From assembly GCA_944800085.1 (NCBI GenBank), contig CALYLO010000002.1, positions 496,001 to 560,000 of the forward strand: a stretch of DNA of 64,000 nt, in the 5' to 3' direction. This document shows, piece by piece, positions 56,551 through 64,000 of the stretch. This stretch comes from Paenibacillus melissococcoides. Its GTDB lineage: Bacteria; Bacillota; Bacilli; Paenibacillales; Paenibacillaceae. How positions within the stretch are numbered: the stretch's first letter is position 1; each line of letters opens with the position of its first letter. The notes below the pieces were generated by a model. That model worked only from the letters and a program-made list of their open reading frames with translations, had not been told where the DNA came from and made no database searches. The position numbers and the translations under genes were made by a program.

Positions 56551-57920
56551 GAGTCTGTAAAATATTCTGTGTAAACTATCAAACGCAAATCGATTAAACT
56601 AAGAGAAAGGTTGGTTCGAGAGGATAACATAAGTGGCGCGATTTAGCAAAGAACAGGTGAAGGCGTTCGTCAAAGAAAATAACCTGAAGACCATGGATGA
56701 TGTACGGTCGGCCTTGAAAGAGCTGTTTGCAGAAACGCTGCAGTCCATGCTGGAGGCCGAACGCGACACAGAACTGGGTTACGAGAAGCACGACGTCAAG
56801 AACAAAGTCACGAGTAATAGCCGCAACGGCAAATTCAAGAAAACGATCATCAGCGAGTATGGCGAAGTCGACATCCAAGTGCCGCGCGATCGCAACGGCG
56901 AGTTCGAGCCGGTCATCGTCAAGAAACAACAGTCGAACGTTACCGGCATCGAAGACCAAATCCTCGCTATGTACGCTAAAGGCGTCAGCACGCGAGATAT
57001 TCAGGAGCATATGAATCATCTATATGGCGTAGAGGTCTCGCCAACGATGATCTCCAACGTGACGAACAAGATTGTGCCGCTTATCAAGGAGTGGCAGAAT
57101 CGCCCGCTGCAAGGCGTGTACGCGGTCGTGTTCCTCGACGCCATTCACTTCAAGGTTAAGCAGGATGGCGCCATCGTGAACAAGGCCGCCTACATGGTGA
57201 TCGGCATCGATCTGGATGGGAACAAAGACGTCCTGGGCATGTGGATTGGCGAGAACGAATCGGCCAAATTTGGGCTGAGCGTACTGAACGATCTTAAAAA
57301 CCGCGGCGTCCAGGACATCCTCATCACCTGTGTCGACAATCTGACCGGCTTCTCCCAAGCCATTACGGCCTGCTATCCGAAGACGGAGATTCAGAAGTGC
57401 ATCATTCACCAGATCCGCAATTCAACGCGCTACGTCTCCTACAAGGATTTGAAGAAAGTCACTGCCGATTTGAAGCCCATCTACAAAGCGGCAACGGAGG
57501 ATGCGGCGCTGGTAGAACTGGATCGCTTCGAGGAAGTCTGGGGCGGCAAGTACCCGCTTATTGTCCGCTCATGGCGCAGTAACTGGGACGAGCTCGCGAC
57601 ATTCTTCAAATACCCGCCGGAGATCCGCAAGCTCATCTACACGACGAACATGATTGAGAGTTACCACCGGCAATTACGTAAAGTGACCAAGGGCAAGAGC
57701 ATCTTTACGACGGACGAAGCGTTGCTGAAGATGCTGTATCTTGCGACGATGGATTTGAATCGCAAATGGACGGGGCGCGTGCAGAACTGGGGATAAATCC
57801 TCCTCCAGCTCTCCGTCTTCTATCCGGATCGAATTGGACAGCGTTTGCCGTAAGGGGCGACTCTCCCCCTCGGGGGAAGGGTTCTATAAAAAGAGTTTAC
57901 ACAAAATTCTTGACAGACCC
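56551..57920 (+). mobile_element. IS256-family insertion sequence
   Basis: The left end GAGTCTGTAAAATATTCTGT and right end (inverted) GGGTCTGTCAAGAATTTTGT both continue with GTAAACT, giving terminal repeats of about 27 bp with mismatches. 1370 bp. Its right end abuts the IS66 relic. No clear target duplication is visible, so one end may have been rearranged. Confidence 0.82.
56633..57853 (+). pseudogene. IS256-family transposase with a late nonsense codon
   Basis: Mutator-type transposase: ETLQSMLEAERDTELGYEKH, DIQVPRDRNGEFEP, VVFLDAIHFKVKQDG, ILITCVDNLTGF, IRKLIYTTNMIESYHRQLRK. GTG start behind GAGAGGA. The frame stops at TAA 57794-57796 after QNWG. Past this codon the same frame continues with ILLQLSVFYPDRIGQRLP to a stop at 57853, the normal family C-terminus. 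So a single CAA-to-TAA change removes about 19 residues; activity is doubtful but possible. Confidence 0.85.
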
Positions 57921-58170
57921 GGAGCGCGGAAGCTGCACGTCCTTTTCTCTGGGCTTTGTAGAGCCAATATTTCAACTGATGAACGGTTACATTCTGCTCC
58001 GTTCACCAAGCTTTCATCGTTTGACCACTGGCCTGATAGGCAGTAATATGTTCACTCCAAATTGCTTGCAAATTGGTTTCCAATTCAGAAACCATCCTTT
58101 CGTGGACGTGATGGATTCATTGTGACGGGATTGATCGCTTATGAAAAGGTGGGCTCAGTTTGACGCTTAC
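57921..58170 (-). mobile_element. IS66-family relic (TnpA end)
   Basis: On the minus strand from the end GTAAGCGTCAAACTGAGCCC (58170 downward) a short frame starting at 58095 reads MVSELETNLQAIWSEHITAY, QASGQTMKAW-stop-TEQNVTVHQLKYWLYK, the N-terminal part of an IS66-type TnpA with one nonsense codon. It is cut at 57920 by the IS256 element. Confidence 0.75.
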
Positions 58171-58609
58171 ATTTCAAGTATGTAGAAATTACAAGTAGTT
58201 ACGAAAAAATAAGCTGTCGACAACGAAATTCGACAAAATTTGTTATGATTAGACCGGTATAATGAAAAGTGACTAGGTGAACTGAGTGGATCGATTTTCT
58301 TCGTAAAAGATTCAAACCTATTGTTCAGGAACAAGATGATATTAGGAGTGGGGATTTAACCAAAAAAAGCAAGCAATTGAACAAAAGAAAATTACGAAGC
58401 CCATATAAGCCCATAAGAATTAAGATCTAAGCTGGGGGCTACTGGGGAGTCACGTCCAACCCACACTTGCAAATGAATGCACAGACCAACATTATCTAAA
58501 CCCTCAAATACCAGACACCTGCTTGTAGGAAGGATAAATTGTCGTCCTATACTCAGACATAGCTGCATAAGAGATTAATATGGAATACATATTGGAGGAG
58601 AATATATTG
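58171..58609. other. AT-rich gap before the helicase-like gene
   Basis: About 440 bases. A run without stops near 58275-58430 (WIDFLRKRFKPIVQEQDDIR) has no start codon and is probably a decayed gene. No promoter is convincing. Confidence 0.4.
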
Positions 58610-59595
58610 ATGAAAATCAATTTAGATATATTAGTACTAAATGAAAGTATATGCAAAAATATAGCTAAATTTGATTACTCTGAAAGAGGATTATTATCCC
58701 AAAACATTCTATCGCAGCTCAGAAACTTCGTTGAAGCAATTGCAGTAAAAATATATGGAAACGGAAACGATATTGAACTTATATATCCCAATATTACGAA
58801 ATCTCTCGAACATATAAAATCAAAAGGAAGCTACAGATTTTTAAGTAAATTTCACGATTTGTTACAGATTTCAGCATCCCATTATACTCTTGATGAGGGA
58901 AAGTCAGAAAGACTCATGCTAAAGTACTACGAGTATTTGCTGAAAATAAAGATCTTTCTAAAAAATACATATAATTTAGATGTACTCGAAAATATAGAAA
59001 ATTTCCCCCTTAACACTGACCATAATCTATCGGAGTACTATGAAAAAATAGCTGATAGAATAAATCAAGCCCAAACAAATATAACCAGAAGTTCTTATAA
59101 CGATAGATATTATATTCAAAAAGTTAAACCGATTTTTGTTAATCAGAATATATACTATGAGGTGACTTTCACTGCTGCTAATGATAAGGCAAGCAAATTC
59201 GATAGAGTAATTGCCTTTACTAAACTGGATATTACACACAATTACGCTGTCAGGCTTTCTGTAAGAAATGATACCATTAATATAATGGGGAAGATAATGC
59301 CTATTCAGATTATTGATGGATGGGAAGTGTCGATACGTCCATGCGAACTTAATAGGTTTATTGACATATTTGGAGGGCATCGTAAAATTAATAGTGGCAC
59401 GACAGAATATCGGGAATTGATGCGTTTTTTGACTGAAACGGGTATGAGTTTAGTTGACTTGATAGATTCTCCTGATGAGTACTTCTTTTATGTAAAAAAT
59501 CAAATATTTAGAAATGTAACAGATTTTCGTTTTTTTGCATTTTAGAAAAAAGTCGTGAACTGGTATTAGGTAAGTGTCCTGGCAGTAATGTAATT

Positions 59596-61099
59596 AGGGC
59601 TTGCTGAACATATTGCCTTTTAGGCCACAGAGGCTGACGGCACAGATTCAGCAGCAGTCTGAAAATCGGCAAAAAGAGAACGCGCAGCTTGCGTTCGAGA
59701 TTCATAACAAGCAGTTGCAGGGCAATGACCGTTTCGCTTGTCTCTCGAAGGCGTGCTCGAATACGCCCCAGTCCGTAGGAGCGTTTGCCTTCTCCGAATT
59801 TCCTTCGATCGCGTTACGCGTTGAAGCATCCTGTCTGGCCTGGTTCCGTTCTGGTTCCGCTTCTTTCTTCGGACGTCCTAAGTTTGGACCACTCAGACGG
59901 ATGCCGTGCTCCTTACAATAGCGAAGGTTCTCCCGGTTTCGGTAGATTTGGTCGGCTAGAATGGCTTCCGGATAACACCCATATCGCTGGACGAACGACT
60001 CCACGGAAGCTTTCAGTGTCATGCTTTCGTTGAAGTTATCCCAGGACAGCTTCTCCATTCGAGCGTAACCGTCCACCAGACTGATCGCCAGCTTTGCCCC
60101 AAACTCGACGAGAGCATTCACTTTCCCGCGGACAATCGGCCGTACATGCGGTTGGGAAAGACTGACGATTCGATCTTCCACCGAGTGTGTCCGTTTGTCG
60201 TACATCTCTTGTTGTTGACGATACAGCTCGGAAATGACGAGCAATTGCCGATACTGCTGCGAACCCAGTTGATTCAAGCTGCTTTTCGCTGCCAGCATTT
60301 CGATGATGCGAAGATTACGCGAAACATAACGAAGCTGTTTGCCAACCGCTTTCCGGATGGATTTGGCACCCGTTCGCCGTTTCTTGGCGATCTCGAGGTA
60401 GCGTTTGCGGGCGGTTTGACGATACGTTCTCGGTTTCTTGGCCTTCCCGACGAAAGGCTCGTGCAGAACATCGATGATCGCTTCGAGTTTTTCCCGCGCC
60501 TCGTTCAATAATTTCAAATCGGTCGGATACGAGATGTCGGCCGGTGCGCAGGTCGCGTCGAGCATCAAGGTGCCTTTGTTGCATGGTTTCTCTTTGCTTT
60601 TGCCGTCTTCATTAACGGATGTTCCATCAGAGCCATGGCCGCTGCCTGGAGGATCTTGAGGATCGCTCTTGTTTTGTTCCTGCTTCTTTCGCTCTGCGTC
60701 CTCTTCCAAAATCCAATCGTTGATTCGTTCAATGACATCCGCACCCAATCGCTTGCGGAAATGGGTCAACAGCGAGTGATGGAACGGAGGCTTATCTTGG
60801 AACGCCGGCAGCCCAAGGAAGTACTGGTAGTACGGATTTTCGGTGATCTGCTGGACCGTCTCTCGATCATCGAGTTGCATACGTTCCTGAATGTACAGCG
60901 CTCCCAAAGCCATACGAACAGACAAGGGGATCTGGCCGCGCATTGATTTCTTGAACGACTTCGCGTAGAGTTCTTCTGCCCGCCACCACGGGATGATAGC
61001 GGCCAGTTGAACCCAACGGTTCTCCTTATTTAATTTACCGCCAAACGGCAAGTAGAAATCTTCGAACAACTGAAGCTGGCTTTCGGTTCTACGATACAT
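59596..61099 (-). pseudogene. DDE transposase of the IS5/IS1182 group, frameshifted
   Basis: Minus-strand transposase starting MYRRTESQLQLFEDFYLPFG with a DUF772-type N-terminus (VRMALGALYIQERMQLDDRETV), KGTLMLDATCAPADISYPTD (first Asp) and AILADQIYRNRENLRYCKEHGIRLSGP (second Asp). Near 59803 one A is missing: the frame should continue KFGEGKRSYGLGRIRARLRE, followed by SLQLL-type and MNLERKLR sequence, but instead reads into WGVFEHAF and stops at 59702. The catalytic Glu region is therefore shifted, and the enzyme is probably inactive. Confidence 0.8.
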
Positions 61100-61220
61100 G
61101 TTGGTTCACTCCACGTGCACGATTTTTTGCAAGAAATTCGCATTTTCCTTGCATTTTATTTCGAATTAGAGTCCAGAAATCCTTGTAAAACCTTAGAAAA
61201 ATGATTGTTCAGCAAGCCCT
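59596..61220 (-). mobile_element. IS5/IS1182-group insertion sequence
   Basis: 1625 bp with perfect 15-base ends AGGGCTTGCTGAACA and TGTTCAGCAAGCCCT, flanked by AATT on both sides (59592-59595 and 61221-61224). It lies inside the helicase-like gene, transcribed on the opposite strand. Confidence 0.88.
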
Positions 61221-61968
61221 AATTAGATATTTGATTTATAAATTAAATAATAAAGTTTTAAAGCAGCAGCAATGGCACAAGTCCTGTAGGAGATTATCAT
61301 ATTTGTATTTGGACTATGGCTGTATTCCATTTGATGACATGCCGTTCAATACGTCATTGAAAAATCACAATCCAAAAATCTTAAATTTGTTTGAATCTAT
61401 AAAGCCTTCAGGTCGAGAACATGAACTTCTTGCACGGTTAGTTAAAAACAATACAGAAAAGAATGGAGTATTGTTCACATCAAAAAAAGATATTGAAGGA
61501 TTTGGTGATATTGATGTTCTTTTACAGAAATATAATAGCGCTCTATATTATACACATACTAATCGAAGATTGGAAACCTATAAAGACCACATCTATATAA
61601 ATGGTTACGCTGAAGATAGTGTTGAAATTATTAGAAAGCTTAGGGAGATTTCTTCATCTGGTATTGACAATTACGTAAATTCAGTTGAATTCTGGTTACA
61701 GTCAACTCCTTATGATATTGATTGTGATGAGAAAAAATCTGCTTTAAAGCAAATGTTTGTAAACTCCCGTGTAGCTTTGATTTATGGTTCTGCCGGAACA
61801 GGTAAATCTACATTGATTAACCATATATCAAATTTCTTCAACGACAAGAAAAAGCTATACTTAGCTAACACAAATCCGGCTGTTGATAATCTTAGGCGTA
61901 AAGTAAATGCTTCTAATTGCTCTTTTAAGACTATCAGAAAGTTTTTATCAACAAGAGATATGGTATAA

Positions 61969-62371
61969 AAATATAATATATCTTCCCCTAACGTTGATTT
62001 TTTAGATTAGAAGGGTGAAAAAATGAATACCATAGCTCTTTTAAATCTCAGCAAGAGGCTATCATTGGGATGTAACGAAATTATTCAGAATGTAAGGTTG
62101 GCCGTGGAGTAACCCAAGTAAGAATTTTCATGAAAATAGAAATCGACTTGATGAAAGAAATGTGCTGAATAAAATGATTACAAAGCAAGACAGTATTACA
62201 GAGATTGCATTGCCCCGAGAAGAAATCGAAGCATTCGCCAATCTCGATAATTGATTCAAAATGTAGTGGCAAAGGTAATTCCTTTTATGTTTAAATAACA
62301 AAACAAGAGCCGTGGGATTCCTTCCTCAACAGCTCTTGATACGGTATTCACCCCGAATGCTTTCTTCTACC
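61969..62371. other. Gap between the helicase relic and the PTS gene
   Basis: About 400 bases. A plus-strand run near 62140-62253 (VLNKMITKQDSITEIALPREEIEAFANLDN is its end, written here as decayed sequence only from 62161) lacks a start. The only clear element is the minus-strand terminator at 62298-62338. Confidence 0.4.
62298..62338 (-). terminator. Terminator of the PTS gene
   Basis: Read on the minus strand, CAAGAGCTGTTG pairs with the complementary CACGGCTCTTG and ends in TTTTG. Related to hairpins at 34996 and 46772. Confidence 0.7.
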
Positions 62372-63715
62372 TTACCGATTGCCTCCTCTATCTTCATATC
62401 CCAATAAGACCGTAAGAAGAGTTGCACCGACAAAAGCTGCCGCCACACCAATAACATATAACCCCATAGGTGTAAAAACAGGGATTGTCAAAACGCTTGG
62501 GAATCCGAATGCGGTGGCTTTTGCTCCAAAGAAACCGTTAATTGCCCCCCCAACGGCACCGGCGATAACGACATAAATAATCGTTCGCTTAAAACGGACC
62601 ATCAACCCATAAATAATTGGCTCCGTTACACCGGACAATAGGCCTGGCAATAATGTGGAGCCGCCTAATGTTTTTAGATTTTTGTCTTTTGTTTTTAAGA
62701 ATATGCCAAGTGCTACCCCCATTTGTGCAAAAGGAGCCGCAGCGAGCATTCCGGTAAGCGGATCTCCACCGCTGCCTATATTGGAAATCATAATAGGGAC
62801 AACTCCCCAATGGAGGCCGAACAATGTCAAAAAAGTCCATCCTGCCCCCATCACAGCGCCTGTTAATATCCCGCTTTTTGAGCTCAAGAAGCCGATTGCC
62901 GCACCAATCGCATCTCCGACATATATGCCGAACGGTCCAAATATTAATACAGTCAAAGGTACTATAATTAGCAAGGAAAGCAGCGGCAGCATAAACAGAT
63001 GCAGGTCCCTATGAATGATCTTCTTCAGTAAATTATTTAGAGCGGCATAAATACAAACTGCTATAAATACCGGAAAAACAGAAGATGAATAATCCATCAA
63101 TAATACAGGGATGCCTAAAAAATCAGACCTGTCACCGATGTTTTCTAATAATCCTGCAAAGTTAGGCTCCAGCAGTGCAGCGCCTATGGCACCCCCAACA
63201 TATGGGTTAGCCCCAAGCTTCGTTGCCAGTGTAATCCCAAGGAAAATGGGAAGAAAATAAAAGACGGCATTTCCAGCAGCAGACAGAATAAAATAGGTGC
63301 CGCTCTCTGTAGATAACCATCCAACCATTGTCAGTACCGTTAACAGCGCTTTCAACATCCCGGCTCCGGCCAGGGCTCCCAACAATGGCGAAAAGCTGCG
63401 GGAGATGACTTCGAAAATTCGGTTTCCCAGGGAATCCTTGGTTTCATCTACCGGCTCAGCAGTTTCAGTTGAGCTGATCATTTTTTCTATTTCTTTATAA
63501 GCGTCCTCTACATGTTTTCCTACGATAACTTGAAATTGTCCACCGCTTTCAACAACACCCAGAACGCCCTCCAATTTTTCGATCGCCGGCTTATCTGTTT
63601 TTGCAGAATCATGCAAATTAAAGCGTAACCGCGTTGCACAATGTACAAGACTGGATATATTTTGTTTCCCTCCGAGTAATTTGACTACATCTCTGGCAAA
63701 GCTTCTGTAGTTCAT
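62372..63715 (-). CDS. PTS transporter subunit IIBC, glucose/β-glucoside superfamily
   Basis: Phosphotransferase sugar permease of 447 residues. The IIB domain is N-terminal (1-85) with the phosphocysteine in VHCATRLRF (Cys26) and GVLGVVESGGQFQVIVG; the IIC domain (about 105-445) has some ten hydrophobic segments, and the sugar-binding motif GVTEPIIYG. The arrangement IIB-IIC without IIA resembles sucrose, trehalose and β-glucoside permeases; the substrate cannot be assigned. ATG lies behind GAGGAGGA on the minus strand. A partial cre site precedes it. Confidence 0.9.
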   Translation of the reverse strand: MNYRSFARDVVKLLGGKQNISSLVHCATRLRFNLHDSAKTDKPAIEKLEGVLGVVESGGQFQVIVGKHVEDAYKEIEKMISSTETAEPVDETKDSLGNRIFEVISRSFSPLLGALAGAGMLKALLTVLTMVGWLSTESGTYFILSAAGNAVFYFLPIFLGITLATKLGANPYVGGAIGAALLEPNFAGLLENIGDRSDFLGIPVLLMDYSSSVFPVFIAVCIYAALNNLLKKIIHRDLHLFMLPLLSLLIIVPLTVLIFGPFGIYVGDAIGAAIGFLSSKSGILTGAVMGAGWTFLTLFGLHWGVVPIMISNIGSGGDPLTGMLAAAPFAQMGVALGIFLKTKDKNLKTLGGSTLLPGLLSGVTEPIIYGLMVRFKRTIIYVVIAGAVGGAINGFFGAKATAFGFPSVLTIPVFTPMGLYVIGVAAAFVGATLLTVLLGYEDRGGNR

Positions 63716-63739
63716 GTCTTCCTCCTCAAAGATGATTTC

Positions 63740-63753
63740 CTAAAGCGTTTACA
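63740..63753 (-). promoter_or_regulatory. Partial cre site upstream of the PTS gene
   Basis: Minus-strand TGTAAACGCTTTAG matches the cre consensus except at the last two bases. About 25 bases before the start codon of the PTS gene; CcpA control would be typical for a sugar PTS. Confidence 0.5.
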
Positions 63754-63915
63754 TACATAATATTAAGGAATTCATTTTCACATTTCCTACCCTTTCTTAG
63801 CTAAATTCCGGTCAAATACTGAACTTTTTTCGGGACTAAGACAAAACTAAGAGGCCTTCTGCACTTTGAAGGAATAGGACTGCACTGTTATTATTCTTCT
63901 CTGTTTTTCGTCAGT

Positions 63916-64000
63916 TTAAACGTTATCTGCATTTTTCTTATACGCTTGAAGCTTTCCTTCTCGTCTCTTGTTCATTTTACGATACTGGCTGGGAGTGACA
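63916..64000 (-). CDS. AraC-family regulator, C-terminal end (partial)
   Basis: The last 27 residues of a minus-strand gene enter from the right edge: VTPSQYRKMNKRREGKLQAY, ending with a stop at 63916-63918. VTPSQYRK is the typical close of an AraC-type DNA-binding domain. It probably regulates the PTS gene downstream; the body of the gene lies outside the window. Confidence 0.7.
   Translation of the reverse strand, partial: VTPSQYRKMNKRREGKLQAYKKNADNV

Larger units (their letters stand above)
58610..61968 (+). pseudogene. SF1 helicase/ATPase-like gene, split by an insertion sequence and truncated
   Basis: AT-rich gene read in two parts. Part 1 (58610-59545, 311 residues; ATG behind GGAGGAG) is an uncharacterised N-terminal region (RGLLSQNILSQLRNFVEAIAVKIYG, then GSYRFLSKFHDLLQISASHYTLDEGKSERLM, at 37-61 and 73-103). 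One T lost near 59540 causes the TAG. In the next frame LEKSRELVLGKCPGSNV leads to the IS target AATT, and after the IS the same frame resumes with IRYLIYKLNNKV and runs to 61968. Part 2 contains Walker A GSAGTGKST and LANTNPAVDNLRRK, typical of RecD/SF1-type helicases, and stops soon after, so the remaining helicase motifs are missing. Base composition unlike the citrate locus suggests acquisition, possibly as a defence gene. Confidence 0.65.

Noticed and set aside
59785..60946. Plus-strand frames opposite the IS5/IS1182-type transposase
   Set aside because: They overlap a clear minus-strand transposase and show no domain of their own.

Overview
The window looks like a chromosomal segment of a spore-forming Firmicute, most probably a Paenibacillus-type bacterium. 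The reasons are the caa3-type oxidase genes in Bacillus order (ctaC-D-E-F-G), a YtrA-type GntR/ABC operon, CcpA-type cre sites, a Gly-X-Thr collagen-like spore-surface type protein, SLH-domain remnants and AGGAGG-type ribosome sites. Genus is inference. No tRNA, rRNA or CRISPR array was seen.

Layout. (1) 1-5.1 kb: caa3 cytochrome c oxidase operon (subunit II cut by the window edge), CtaG and a DUF420 protein. (2) 5.2-9.8 kb: a GntR-controlled ABC exporter operon with a clear promoter/operator; its first gene is frameshifted. (3) 9.9-23.5 kb: a complete citrate fermentation locus: OmpR-type response regulator, 2-hydroxycarboxylate transporter, hybrid sensor kinase, citDEF, a small malic enzyme/oxaloacetate decarboxylase, citC, citX, a large malic enzyme and citG. 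A near-identical element of about 65 bp precedes both the transporter unit and the kinase-lyase operon, and a perfect cre site precedes the transporter. (4) 23.5-36 kb: decayed accessory DNA: a VgrG-toxin fragment, an IS4 remnant, VanZ, AraC, a broken proline dehydrogenase, a sigma/anti-sigma/GNAT fusion, a duplicated secreted protein plus solute-binding lipoprotein array, IS256 and IS1182 remnants and an SLH remnant. (5) 36-44.8 kb: a 1306-residue collagen-like protein, two glycosyltransferases likely to act on it, and an alanine/valine-rich protein; an IS5-type element and a 66-bp MITE each sit inside a terminator here. (6) 45.4-46.7 kb: a secreted HINT-nuclease toxin with a DUF6572 immunity gene. 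(7) 47.6-56.3 kb: a contractile-injection-type spike and effector module: DcrB-like protein, VgrG, two unknown proteins, DUF4280 PAAR-like protein, and a VgrG-metallopeptidase toxin with its immunity gene. An IS4 element with a 9-bp target duplication lies in the last codons of the toxin. (8) 56.3-62 kb: IS256 inserted in an IS66 remnant, then an AT-rich SF1 helicase-like gene split by an IS5/IS1182-type element with a 4-bp target duplication. (9) 62.3-64 kb: a PTS IIBC gene and the end of an AraC regulator.

Functionally the citrate locus is self-contained: import, cleavage to acetate and oxaloacetate, decarboxylation, and synthesis and attachment of the lyase prosthetic group, with a dedicated two-component pair and catabolite repression. 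The rest is dominated by interbacterial-conflict genes and by the insertion sequences that have damaged many of them. The most interesting object is the compact VgrG/PAAR/DcrB toxin module in a Firmicute. The sequence allows its original toxin end and a one-base overlap with the immunity gene to be reconstructed.
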